From: Winogradskyella pelagia
GTDB taxonomy: Bacteria; Bacteroidota; Bacteroidia; Flavobacteriales; Flavobacteriaceae
Direction: 5' to 3'
DNA length: 64,000 nucleotides
Assembly (NCBI RefSeq): GCF_017581965.1
Contig: NZ_JAGEVF010000001.1
Location: 434,001 to 498,000 of the forward strand
Positions 1-9,215 of the stretch are shown one piece after another. The translations under genes and the position numbers were made by a program. Within the stretch, counting starts at the first letter, position 1. Each line of letters starts with the position of its first letter. The notes beneath the pieces were generated by a model that was given only the letters and a program-made list of their open reading frames with translations, was not told where the DNA came from and did not search any database.

Positions 1-1
1 A

Positions 2-259
2 ATTTATACAGGTATGAAATTTGGCTATATGTTCTATAACACAACAGTATTAGAGAGTACTGCAGGTAATGAGCGATTGAGAAATTTAGATGTATTTAAT
101 CGGTTTCAATATGGAATAACTTTCAGTGCGGGATTAAACACATGGAATGTTCATTTCTATTATAATTTAGCGCCTTTGTTTAGCAATAATTCTCAATTGA
201 ATGGAGGGTCTATTGATTTATCAGCATTTAAAATAGGTCTGATTTTTTATATATTATAA
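2..259 (+). CDS. C-terminal end of an outer-membrane beta-barrel protein (partial)
   Basis: The reading frame is open from the first bases of the window, so the gene starts upstream and only its last 85 or so residues are visible. They alternate hydrophobic and polar residues in short strands (for example NVHFYYNLAPLF and FKIGLIFYIL) and end in an aromatic/hydrophobic strand, as in the last strands of flavobacterial outer-membrane barrels. The Met at position 14 is internal and not a credible start. The stop overlaps by 6 bp the 3' end of the convergent membrane-protein gene at 254. The family cannot be fixed from this fragment. Confidence 0.6.
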   Translation: MYTGMKFGYMFYNTTVLESTAGNERLRNLDVFNRFQYGITFSAGLNTWNVHFYYNLAPLFSNNSQLNGGSIDLSAFKIGLIFYIL

Positions 260-862
260 CCAATAATTGACAAATACCAGCTGAGGGAATAATCCTGTAA
301 ACAAACCTATTAAAAGTTCTCGATTGGTGTGTGCCTTAAGGTGTAGTCTAGAAGTGGCAATAGCACCAAGAATAATCATCATTAAAGCGATAGTACCATT
401 AATATTTATTTTGTAATGAATTCCTATAGCTACTGCAAACATAAAAAAACCTGATGCTGCAATCATATGAATACTTGCTTTAATCTTAAAGGCAGCTAAT
501 ATAAAACAAGCTAATGTTGAGCATAGAATGCCTAAAAAGAAATAATATAACTCCAAAATCTCGTTTGGAGGCATTACCCTGATAAGTATAAGGGTTACAA
601 TAATGCAATTGATTAGTAACGGAATAAGCCGTTCCTTTGTTTTTTTAAGGTAAATAGTTTCTACTTTATTTATGGTTTTTAGTAAAAAGAATAATAAGAC
701 AGGAAGAATAATGGTGAGAATCACAATAGAAAAAACCTTAGCCTTCATAACAGATTCTGGGATAAACCGTGGTGTTTTTGAAAAGTAAAATAGCACACCT
801 AAGAGGGGCATAATAAGTGGATGGAAAACAAATGAAATACTTTTTAATATAAAATCCTTCAT
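254..862 (-). CDS. PAP2-like integral membrane protein
   Basis: This 202-residue protein is mostly hydrophobic, with about six membrane segments. Near the C-terminus it has Ser171-Arg172, His178 and Glu182, which resembles the third motif of PAP2 phosphatases (SR-x5-H-x3-D) with Glu in place of Asp. The middle motif is only a remnant (SIH at 130-132 and ASG at 136-138 instead of PSGH), and a KERLIP stretch at 76-81 may stand for the first. Known PAP2 proteins dephosphorylate lipid pyrophosphates or phosphatidates at the membrane. Because the motifs are degenerate, catalysis here is uncertain. It lies 10 bp downstream of rpoN on the same strand and may be co-transcribed with it. Confidence 0.55.
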   Translation of the reverse strand: MKDFILKSISFVFHPLIMPLLGVLFYFSKTPRFIPESVMKAKVFSIVILTIILPVLLFFLLKTINKVETIYLKKTKERLIPLLINCIIVTLILIRVMPPNEILELYYFFLGILCSTLACFILAAFKIKASIHMIAASGFFMFAVAIGIHYKININGTIALMMIILGAIATSRLHLKAHTNRELLIGLFTGLFPQLVFVNYWL

Positions 863-872
863 TAGTTTAAGC

Positions 873-2336
873 TTAAATTTTCTTTCTTAAACGAGCCACA
901 GGTATATCTAACTGCTCTCTATACTTAGCGACAGTTCTTCTCGCGATAGGATATCCTTTTTCCTTTAGAATTTTTGACAGCGCATCGTCAGTGAGTGGCT
1001 TTTTTTTGTTTTCTTCCTCGATAACGGTCTCTAGTATTTTTTTGATTTCTCTCGTTGAAACTTCTTCCCCTTGATCGTTTGTCATAGACTCTGAAAAGAA
1101 TTCTTTAATTAATTTGGTACCATAGGGCGTATCAACATATTTGCTGTTAGCAACTCGAGAAATGGTAGAAACATCCATGTCTATTTCGTCAGCGATATCT
1201 TTTAATATCATTGGGCGCAATTTACGCTCATCACCTGATAAAAAGTATTCTTTTTGGTAGTTCATAATAGCGCTCATTGTAACAAATAAGGTTTGCTGTC
1301 GTTGTTTAACAGCCTCTATAAACCATTTAGCAGCATCTAACTTTTGTTTGATGAAAAGAACTGCATCCTTTTGTGCCTTAGATTTATTTTTACTGTTCTT
1401 ATAGCCTTTAAGCATATTGTTGTATTCTCTAGATACATGTAGCTCTGGAGCATTTCTTCCGTTGAGCGTAAGTTCTAACTCACCTTCTACAATTTTAATA
1501 GCAAAATCTGGCACAATGTGTTCAACAATTCGGTTATTACCAGCATAGGAGCCTCCAGGCTTAGGATTTAAACGCTCAATTTCTTCTATAGCATCTCTGA
1601 GTTGGCTTTCGTCGATATTGAATTTTTGCATCAATTTTTTGTAATGCTTTTTGGTAAATTGCTCAAAGGCTTTATCAATGATTAAACTGGCTAATTCTAC
1701 ATCTGGGCTTTTGGGTTTTCTGTGTAATTGAATACTCAAACATTCTTGTAGGTCTCTTGCAGCTACACCAGGTGGGTCTAATTGCTGTACAATTTTTAGG
1801 ACTTTTTCGATTTCCTCTTCATTAGTATACACATTTTGAGTAAATGCTAAGTCGTCTGTAATATCAGATAAGGATCGTCTTATATATCCACTGTCATCGA
1901 CACTTCCCACTAAAAAGCTAGCAATTTCCTCTTCTAGCTCATTCAGTCTAAAGGTATTGAGCTGATTTACTAAGTGCTGAGTAAATGTGGTGCCCGAAGC
2001 ATAAGGTACCTGCTTGTCTTCATCATCAGCACTATAGTTGCTTGCTTGAGTTCTATATTCTGGTATTTCGTCATCACTTAAGTACTCATCTACATTAATA
2101 TCTTCTGCATCAATGGTGTCATTATCATCGTAGTCGTCACTGCTATTATCAAACTCATCCAAGGTTTCTTTAGACTCTGTGTCCTTGCCAGTATCTAAAG
2201 CAGGGTTTTCCTCTAGCTCTTGTTTTAAGCGTTGTTCAAAGGCCTGGGTAGGAAGCTGAATCAGTTTCATTAACTGAATCTGCTGCGGTGAGAGCTTTTG
2301 AGATAGTTTAAATTGTAAAAACTGCTTTAGGGCCAT
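873..2336 (-). CDS. rpoN: RNA polymerase sigma-54 factor RpoN
   Basis: The 487-residue protein has the full sigma-54 plan. The Gln/Leu-rich N-terminal activator-interaction region (residues 1-50, QKLSPQQIQLMKLIQLP) is followed by a strongly acidic linker (about 52-105), the core-binding domain, and the C-terminal DNA-binding domain with the RpoN box ARRTVAKYRE at 465-474. It directs polymerase to -24/-12 promoters and needs AAA+ enhancer-binding proteins to open them; none is encoded in this window. The length and box are normal for the family. The upstream neighbour asnS is separated by an intrinsic terminator, so rpoN probably has its own promoter in the 75-bp gap. Confidence 0.96.
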   Translation of the reverse strand: MALKQFLQFKLSQKLSPQQIQLMKLIQLPTQAFEQRLKQELEENPALDTGKDTESKETLDEFDNSSDDYDDNDTIDAEDINVDEYLSDDEIPEYRTQASNYSADDEDKQVPYASGTTFTQHLVNQLNTFRLNELEEEIASFLVGSVDDSGYIRRSLSDITDDLAFTQNVYTNEEEIEKVLKIVQQLDPPGVAARDLQECLSIQLHRKPKSPDVELASLIIDKAFEQFTKKHYKKLMQKFNIDESQLRDAIEEIERLNPKPGGSYAGNNRIVEHIVPDFAIKIVEGELELTLNGRNAPELHVSREYNNMLKGYKNSKNKSKAQKDAVLFIKQKLDAAKWFIEAVKQRQQTLFVTMSAIMNYQKEYFLSGDERKLRPMILKDIADEIDMDVSTISRVANSKYVDTPYGTKLIKEFFSESMTNDQGEEVSTREIKKILETVIEEENKKKPLTDDALSKILKEKGYPIARRTVAKYREQLDIPVARLRKKI

Positions 2337-2360
2337 AAGTAATTGTAAGTCTTACTATAA

Positions 2361-2403
2361 AAATATAAAAAAACCTAGCAGCTTTGGTCAAACTCTAGGT
2401 TTT
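2361..2403 (-). terminator. Intrinsic terminator after asnS
   Basis: A 9-bp inverted repeat (2370-2378 with 2395-2403, AAAACCTAG/CTAGGTTTT) lies 9 bp past the asnS stop and is followed on the minus strand by a T-rich tract. It separates asnS from rpoN. Confidence 0.7.
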
Positions 2404-2411
2404 ATTCTTTT

Positions 2412-3845
2412 TTAGAATTCTGCGTTCTGAGGTGTACGAGGATAGGGTATAACATCTCTGATATTACCCATACCAGTGGCAAACATCACAAGCCGTTCGA
2501 AGCCTAGTCCAAATCCGGAGTGCACAGCCGTACCATACTTTCTTAAATCCAAGTACCACCAAAGTTCCTCTTCCGGGATATCTAAGGCTTTCATTTTCTC
2601 TTTAAGTACCTCTAAGCGCTCTTCTCTTTGAGAGCCACCGACCATTTCACCAATTCCTGGGAAGAGAATATCCATGGCCCTAACAGTTTTTCCATCCTCG
2701 TTTAAACGCATGTAAAATGCCTTAATATCGGCTGGATAGTCAAATAGGATAACTGGGCATTTAAAATGTTTTTCAACTAAATACCTTTCATGTTCCGACT
2801 GTAGATCAGCTCCCCATTCTGAAATTAAATAATTAAATTTTTTCTTTTTATTGGGTTTAGAATTTCTAAGGATATCAATAGCCTCTGTATAGCTAACACG
2901 TTTAAAATTGTTGTCTACTACAAACTTTATTTTTTCAATAAGAGGCATCGGGCTACGCTCCGTTTGAGGTTTTGATTTTTCTTCATCAATTAAGCGTTTT
3001 TCTAAAAACTCTAAGTCATCAGCATTGTGCTCCAAAATATAGTTGAGTACATCCTTAAGAAAATCCTCCGCTAAATCCATATTACCATCCAAATCCATAA
3101 AGGCTACTTCTGGTTCAATCATCCAGAATTCTGCTAAATGTCTAGACGTATTAGAGTTTTCAGCCCTAAAAGTCGGTCCAAAAGTATATACTTTACCCAA
3201 AGACATAGCATAGGTTTCAGCTTCTAACTGTCCGGATACTGTTAAGTTAGTTTCCTTACCAAAAAAATCTTCTTTATAGTTTATTGAGCCATCTTCATTC
3301 AATGGTGGATGTTTTGCATCTAGAGTGGAGACTCTAAACATTTCACCTGCACCTTCAGCATCACTGCCTGTAATAATAGGTGTATGCATATTGTAAAAAC
3401 CATTTTCTGTAAAATATTTGTGTATTGCGAATGACAATGACGAACGTAAGCGCATAACTGCACTAAATGTATTGGTCCTTGTGCGCAGATGGGCATTTTT
3501 TCTTAAGAACTCAAAAGAGTGCTTTTTTGGTTGAATTGGATAATCTACAGGATGGGAATCTCCTAAAACCTCTAATTCTTTAACTTGTATTTCAACGGAC
3601 TGACCTTTACCTTGACTCTCAACAAGTTCACCAAGGACATGAATTGCTGCGCCTGTAGTTATCCGTTTTAACAGATTTTCATTAAAATTTTCAAAATCAA
3701 CAACGCATTGTATATTGTTTAAGGTAGAACCGTCATTTAAGGCAATGAATCTGTTTGCCCTAAATGTTCTTACCCATCCTTTTACAGAAACTTTTTCTGT
3801 TTTAGTCTTTTGAGCTAATAATTCGGCTACAGTGTTTGATGTCAT
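2412..3845 (-). CDS. asnS: Asparaginyl-tRNA synthetase
   Basis: The 477-residue protein is a class IIb aminoacyl-tRNA synthetase that charges tRNA-Asn with asparagine in the cytoplasm. An N-terminal OB-fold anticodon-binding domain ([19 protein letters not shown], about residues 20-40) precedes the catalytic domain. Motif 2 is visible around [20 protein letters not shown], and motif 3 is near the C-terminus ([10 protein letters not shown]). The Asn-type signature at motif 2 and the C-terminal PRTPQNAEF favour AsnS over AspS. Its length matches bacterial AsnS. It lies 31 bp downstream of the MMPL exporter gene and may be read with it. Confidence 0.96.
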   Translation of the reverse strand: MTSNTVAELLAQKTKTEKVSVKGWVRTFRANRFIALNDGSTLNNIQCVVDFENFNENLLKRITTGAAIHVLGELVESQGKGQSVEIQVKELEVLGDSHPVDYPIQPKKHSFEFLRKNAHLRTRTNTFSAVMRLRSSLSFAIHKYFTENGFYNMHTPIITGSDAEGAGEMFRVSTLDAKHPPLNEDGSINYKEDFFGKETNLTVSGQLEAETYAMSLGKVYTFGPTFRAENSNTSRHLAEFWMIEPEVAFMDLDGNMDLAEDFLKDVLNYILEHNADDLEFLEKRLIDEEKSKPQTERSPMPLIEKIKFVVDNNFKRVSYTEAIDILRNSKPNKKKKFNYLISEWGADLQSEHERYLVEKHFKCPVILFDYPADIKAFYMRLNEDGKTVRAMDILFPGIGEMVGGSQREERLEVLKEKMKALDIPEEELWWYLDLRKYGTAVHSGFGLGFERLVMFATGMGNIRDVIPYPRTPQNAEF

Positions 3846-3876
3846 TAATTCTTAATTTTGAGTGCTAAAATACGTC

Positions 3877-6276
3877 TTATTCTTGGTTATCTAAATCCTC
3901 ATCTTCTGATGGAATAATATCAATTGTTGGTTTTCTGAGGACTTCTTTATTTGCAATATTACGTTCTAGCGATAAAAGCATAGATGGCAGTAACAAAAGA
4001 TTAGATAACATTGCAAATAGTAAGGTAATGGAAACTAAGGCCCCAAGAGCTACGGTACCCCCAAAACTAGAAATGGTAAAGACAGAAAAACCAAAAAACA
4101 GCACGATGGAAGTGTAAAACATACTAACACCTGTTTCTCGGAGAGCCGCATATACTGATTTTCTAATTTTCCAATGATTGGCTTGTAGTTCTTGTCTATA
4201 TTTTGCCAAGAAATGAATGGTGTCATCTACAGAAATTCCAAAAGCGATACTAAAAACTAAAATAGTTGATGGCTTAATAGGAACGCCTAAATAGCCCATA
4301 AGTCCTGCAGTGACTAGTAATGGTAGTAGATTAGGAATGAGTGACACAATAATCATTCTAAAAGAACGAAATAAATATGCCATAAATAGTGATATTAGAA
4401 ATATGGCTAGAGATAAGGAGATTATTAGGTTTCTTACGAGATATTTAGTGCCCTTTTGAAATACTAGTGCTTTTCCTGTCATACTAACATTATAGCGTTC
4501 TTTTGGGAATACCTTATTGATTTTATTTTGGATATCCTCTTGAATACGCTCCATTTTGTCCGTGCCAATATCCTTCATAAATGTTGTAATCCTGGCATAT
4601 TGTCCAGTACTGTCAACAAAATTCTTAAGTAAATCTACATCTGAGTTAGAATTTTTTGCATAGGATAGAATAAAGCTATTTTCTTGACTTGTTGGAAGTT
4701 GATAGTACTTTGGATTACCATTGTAATAGGCTTGTTTGCTGTATTTAACCAAGCTTACAACGGAAATGGGTTTAGATAATTCTGGTGTCTCGATAATTAG
4801 TTCTTCAACTTCGTTAATCCTTTTAAGCGTAGCTAGTTTCATAACACCTTTTTTTCGCTTGGTGTCAACCATTATTTCTAGGGGCATTATACCATTAAAC
4901 TCTTCTTCAAAGAATCGAATGTCTTTAAAGAATTGTTTGTTCTTGGGCATATCCTCAATTAAACTACCAGATATTTTAATTTGATTGATACCAATCATAC
5001 TTGCCATAATTAAAATAATGGCTGTGGTATAGATGGTTATTTTCTTATGCTTAACCATGCGCTCCATCCAGTCAACAAAACCACCTATCCAACGCTTATT
5101 AAGGTGTTCTAAATGCCTATCTTTTGGAAAAGGTAAAAAGGTGTATATAATTGGAATTATAAGTAAGCAAAGAATAAAAATAGCTAGAATACTTAGTGAA
5201 GCTACAATACCAAACTCTTTTAATAGTTTACTTTCAGTTAAAATGAAAGTGGCAAATCCCGACGCTGTTGTAACATTTGTCATTAGCGTAGCATTACCAA
5301 TTTTGGTAATAACCCGTTGTAGAGATTTAACTTTATTTCCATGAGATTTAACCTCGTGTTGATATTTGTTGATAAGAAATATACAATTGGGAATACCTAT
5401 AACAATTATCAGAGGTGGAATTAAGGCGGTTAGAACCGTAATTTCGTAGTTCAGTAAACCTAGGATACCAAAGGTCCACATTACACCAATACAAACCACT
5501 ATTAACGAAATAAAAGTGGCCCTAAAAGACCTAAAGAATAAAAAGAAAATTAAAGATGTAACCAGAAGTGCAGCCCCTATAAATACGCCTATTTCATCAA
5601 CAATATTTTGAGAATTTAGAGTTCTTATATAGGGCATACCAGAAACTCTCACATTGATATTGTGAGCTGATTCAAAAGACTCTATTTCGGCTTGTAAATC
5701 CTCAATAATAAAATCTTTTCTAACCGAAGTATTAACGATATCCTTTTTTAAATACAATGCAGTTCTAAGTGTTTTGGTCTCTGCATTAAATAAAAAGTTA
5801 TCGTAAAAGGGGTATTTTTTAAATAAATCGTTTTGAAGTTTGATAATTTCCTGAGAGGAGGTAATAGAATCTTTGATGAAGGGCTCTAAATCAAATTGAT
5901 TTTTATCTGTATTCTTTACTAACTTCTGAAGGTCTTTAATGGAGATAACGGTCTCTATCTCATCATAGGCTTTAAACCCTTCGGCTAAAGCATTCCATGC
6001 ATTTAGCTTTTCAACTTCAAAAACACTAGAATCCTTAACACCTAAAACTATGAGATTTCCCTCTTCGCCGAAAATGTCTAAAAATGCCTTATAGGTTAAA
6101 TTAACTTTATGGTCGTCGGGTAGGAGATTTGCTTCTGTATAGGTAAAGCGCATATTTTTCCACTGCATGCTTAAAAACACCGTTGCTATTGAAATAGCAA
6201 TAAGTATAAAGATTTTGTTGCGTAAGATTAGCCGTGCAAGAGCTTCCCAAAATCCGGTTGTTAATAGTTTAAACAT
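3877..6276 (-). CDS. RND/MMPL-type exporter (sterol-sensing-domain-like)
   Basis: The 799-residue protein has a duplicated plan: one N-terminal membrane helix, a periplasmic domain of about 180 residues, a five-helix block, then the same order again. That gives about 12 membrane segments. Conserved RND features include GIPNCIFLINKY in the first half and the matching GISVDDTIHFLAKY in the second, where the Asp pair would carry protons. Proteins of this class (HAE/MMPL) move lipids or other hydrophobic molecules across the inner membrane by proton-motive force. The substrate cannot be told. No membrane-fusion protein or outer-membrane channel gene is adjacent. The start at 6276 follows a good -7 element at 6296-6303. 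Confidence 0.85.
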   Translation of the reverse strand: MFKLLTTGFWEALARLILRNKIFILIAISIATVFLSMQWKNMRFTYTEANLLPDDHKVNLTYKAFLDIFGEEGNLIVLGVKDSSVFEVEKLNAWNALAEGFKAYDEIETVISIKDLQKLVKNTDKNQFDLEPFIKDSITSSQEIIKLQNDLFKKYPFYDNFLFNAETKTLRTALYLKKDIVNTSVRKDFIIEDLQAEIESFESAHNINVRVSGMPYIRTLNSQNIVDEIGVFIGAALLVTSLIFFLFFRSFRATFISLIVVCIGVMWTFGILGLLNYEITVLTALIPPLIIVIGIPNCIFLINKYQHEVKSHGNKVKSLQRVITKIGNATLMTNVTTASGFATFILTESKLLKEFGIVASLSILAIFILCLLIIPIIYTFLPFPKDRHLEHLNKRWIGGFVDWMERMVKHKKITIYTTAIILIMASMIGINQIKISGSLIEDMPKNKQFFKDIRFFEEEFNGIMPLEIMVDTKRKKGVMKLATLKRINEVEELIIETPELSKPISVVSLVKYSKQAYYNGNPKYYQLPTSQENSFILSYAKNSNSDVDLLKNFVDSTGQYARITTFMKDIGTDKMERIQEDIQNKINKVFPKERYNVSMTGKALVFQKGTKYLVRNLIISLSLAIFLISLFMAYLFRSFRMIIVSLIPNLLPLLVTAGLMGYLGVPIKPSTILVFSIAFGISVDDTIHFLAKYRQELQANHWKIRKSVYAALRETGVSMFYTSIVLFFGFSVFTISSFGGTVALGALVSITLLFAMLSNLLLLPSMLLSLERNIANKEVLRKPTIDIIPSEDEDLDNQE

Positions 6277-6295
6277 ACATTTAAAAAATGAGCCG

Positions 6296-6303
6296 CAAAG
6301 GTA
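6296..6303 (-). promoter_or_regulatory. Bacteroidota -7 promoter element for the MMPL exporter
   Basis: On the minus strand the sequence reads TACCTTTG, matching the TAnnTTTG consensus, about 20 bp before the start codon. No convincing TTTG -33 element is seen at the right distance, so the call rests on the -7 element and its position. Confidence 0.5.
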
Positions 6304-6488
6304 GAAAAAAGCAAAGTGAAAAAATTAGGTTTCACAAACATTTTACAAGGCTTTAACTGCGTTTATCGTCAAATCTAAATTTCATTAGTAAATACAATTT
6401 TTCGGGAGGTATTAAGTTTAACAGTTTTTAGGTGTTGTGGTCTTGACTGCTCATCCTTAAATACTTAATTTTAAATAAAACTTTAGCT

Positions 6489-9215
6489 ATGAGTTTTCGC
6501 CTTCTTTTTTCCGCTTTAATAATCATTTCCGCTTTTAGTTCTAGAAGTGTATTTTCTCAAGATAATAATGAAGTTAAGCACGAGGCACTTGCCGAGAAAA
6601 TCTATTTGCAATTAGATAACTCTGTTTATACAACTGACAAAACAGTTTGGTTTAAAGCCATTTTAGTAAATGCCTCAACACATTTTAGGGATATGGCTAG
6701 TGGTGTACTTTATGTTGATTTAATCAACTCTAACAAAGACATTATTGATAGCAAAATTTTGAGAATACAAAATGGTATAGGTAGCGGCTTTTTTGAACTA
6801 GACTCAAGCTACGAAATGGGTGATTACTTGGTTAGGGCGTATACAGAATGGAGCAAGAATTTTAATAATGACTTTATGTATGAAACCTATATCCAGATTT
6901 ATCCAGAGAGAAAAGGTTTTGACGTAAAAGATGCGATTGCTAATATTAGAAAAGAAAATAGTTCTAAAGAGAACATCAATCTTAAAGCCGAATTAAATCC
7001 AAATATTCTAGATAAAACCCATAATAACGAAGTAACTGCGATTATTGCAACGAAAGATGCAATAGATACTGTTTTCGTCGAAAAGAAGAATAGAAAGTAC
7101 ATTTTAGATTACCAACTTCCTAAGACCACCAATGAAGTTAGCATTAAAATCATTGCAAAAAATGGATTGTCTTACAAAACATCTATTTACCCAAACAAAA
7201 CCGGTATTGATGTTCAGTTTTTTCCAGAAAGTGGCGATTTAGTTGATGGTTTAACAAGTAAGATTGGGTTTAAGGCCATCGGTTATGATGGCTTGTCAAG
7301 GGAAGTAGAAGGAGAGATTTATGCCGATGACCAAATTGTGGCAACGCTTAAGAGCAACCGGCTAGGGATGGGTCATTTTATGATGAAGACAATAGATAAA
7401 CAGCAATCTTATACCGCTAAGTTAAAAGAAATAGGGACCAATAAAGTTCAGACATTTTCATTACCCGAAGTAAAGGCAACAGGTAATGTAATGAGAGTGA
7501 AGCAAATTAAGGATATGATTTTCGTTGGTATTGAATCTAATTATCTCAAAACAGAACGTATAGCTTTAAAAGGGCATACTAGAGGATACCCTTACTATTC
7601 TCAAAGCGCTAGTCTAACCGATGGGCGATTTATATTTAGTATTCCAAACAAAGAATTTCCAGATGGTATTATCGCTCTTACGCTTTTAGATTCTAATAAT
7701 CGACCTTTAGCAGAACGCTTGTTTTTTAATGAAAACCTTAGAAATAGAATTGGGTCAGAAATAAGCTTGAATAATAATCAATTTAATAAGCGCGATAAAA
7801 TTAAGCTGTCGGTTTCCTTTGAAAAAAATAAAACAACAAAACCTATAAGTTCTTCCCTTTTGGTAACTAAAAGTGATGTTATTGGTTCGGAAGACTACAA
7901 TTCAAATTTATTATCCTATTTACTATTGACTTCGGACCTTAAGGGACACATTGAAGAGCCTAATTCTTACTTTGAGAAGGATTCAGATTTAAACATCGAT
8001 GATTTAATGTTAACTCAAGGGTGGCGAAACTATAATTATTCATCGTCTAGAATGAAATTACCTTATAAAATCGAGAATTGGCTTACTATAGATGGCGTGA
8101 TTAATCCCAAGAAAAAAGGACTAGATGACCAGGTAGAATTAACACTTTTGAATTTAGGAGAAGACTATGCTGTACTATCTCAAAAAGTCCCTGTTCCGGG
8201 AAGTTTTAGTTTTGAACTGCCAGATTTATATGGCTTTGCTGGAGATATTGTTATACAACCCGCGGGAAATAAGGCAAAAGATAAAGATAATTACGCAATT
8301 GGTATAATAGACAAAACACCATGGCCTGTTCACTTTAATCAAAACAATATTTCATCATTTAAGGAACTTACAGAAATACCAGAAATGATTGAGAATTATC
8401 AAATGCAAAAGTCATCATTAGACAGTTTTTATTTAGATAATAATTCAGTTACAGAATTAGATGAGGTCATTCTAACAGGTTATCGTATGACAAGTAAAAG
8501 GCGAGAGATGTATGAACGCTATGGTCCACCCAATGTTGTCATTGAATCTAGGGAGCTAATGAGTAAAACTAGGGATTTTAATTATGGCTTATACGATGTG
8601 CTGCAAAGGGGGTTCGTAGATAAAATAACCATTACAAGAAGTGGTCCTTTCGGTGATTTAAAAGCATCCTCTATACAAGGTGGTAAAGGCCATGCAAATA
8701 TAGTGGTTGTTGATGGTAAACCGGTGATGCCCTGGGATTCTTTACTTGTACAGTATATCAGACCAAAAGAAGTAACGAGTTTTGAAGTTATTGATATCCC
8801 TAAAAGATTTGCGAGGCTTTACCGGCAGCTTTATCCCCAGGCAACTATGCCACCTCTTACGGGGAGTATAATTGCTATATATACTAAAAATGGTATTGGG
8901 CTTCACGGAGCTATAAAGACCAGAAGCAATGTAGATATCCGGCAAAAGCGTTTATTTTCGGAGCCAAAGGAGTTTTATGTTCCAAAATATGGGACCGATT
9001 CAAGTTTAGATGCTCATATACCAGATTATAGATCTCCTGTATTTTGGCAACCTGAGGTTACATCAACTTTGGATAAAAACTTAAGTTTTGAATTTTATCA
9101 TTCAGATGATATTGGGATTTTCACAGTTATTGTAGAGTCTATTTCTTATGATGGTAAAATTGGATACTCAACACAAAGATATTCTGTGGGTGATGAGAAT
9201 CAGTCTAAAGAGTAA
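6489..9215 (+). CDS. Secreted MG2-like protein with TonB plug-like C-terminal region and no barrel
   Basis: The 908-residue protein starts with a signal peptide (about residues 1-23, ending SVFSQ). The following segment EKIYLQLDNSVYTTDKTVWF is typical of macroglobulin-like (MG2) domains in large Bacteroidota surface proteins. From about residue 657 a TonB-receptor plug-like stretch begins (LDEVILTGYR, then HANIVVVDGKPVMPW near 738). The protein ends without the some 20 strands a TonB-dependent receptor would need. Such proteins are exported to the cell envelope; their role is unknown, and partnering with a separate barrel is only an inference. The gene stands alone, diverges from the MMPL gene across about 210 bp, and overlaps the convergent DUF5686-like gene by 11 bp. 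Confidence 0.7.
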   Translation: MSFRLLFSALIIISAFSSRSVFSQDNNEVKHEALAEKIYLQLDNSVYTTDKTVWFKAILVNASTHFRDMASGVLYVDLINSNKDIIDSKILRIQNGIGSGFFELDSSYEMGDYLVRAYTEWSKNFNNDFMYETYIQIYPERKGFDVKDAIANIRKENSSKENINLKAELNPNILDKTHNNEVTAIIATKDAIDTVFVEKKNRKYILDYQLPKTTNEVSIKIIAKNGLSYKTSIYPNKTGIDVQFFPESGDLVDGLTSKIGFKAIGYDGLSREVEGEIYADDQIVATLKSNRLGMGHFMMKTIDKQQSYTAKLKEIGTNKVQTFSLPEVKATGNVMRVKQIKDMIFVGIESNYLKTERIALKGHTRGYPYYSQSASLTDGRFIFSIPNKEFPDGIIALTLLDSNNRPLAERLFFNENLRNRIGSEISLNNNQFNKRDKIKLSVSFEKNKTTKPISSSLLVTKSDVIGSEDYNSNLLSYLLLTSDLKGHIEEPNSYFEKDSDLNIDDLMLTQGWRNYNYSSSRMKLPYKIENWLTIDGVINPKKKGLDDQVELTLLNLGEDYAVLSQKVPVPGSFSFELPDLYGFAGDIVIQPAGNKAKDKDNYAIGIIDKTPWPVHFNQNNISSFKELTEIPEMIENYQMQKSSLDSFYLDNNSVTELDEVILTGYRMTSKRREMYERYGPPNVVIESRELMSKTRDFNYGLYDVLQRGFVDKITITRSGPFGDLKASSIQGGKGHANIVVVDGKPVMPWDSLLVQYIRPKEVTSFEVIDIPKRFARLYRQLYPQATMPPLTGSIIAIYTKNGIGLHGAIKTRSNVDIRQKRLFSEPKEFYVPKYGTDSSLDAHIPDYRSPVFWQPEVTSTLDKNLSFEFYHSDDIGIFTVIVESISYDGKIGYSTQRYSVGDENQSKE

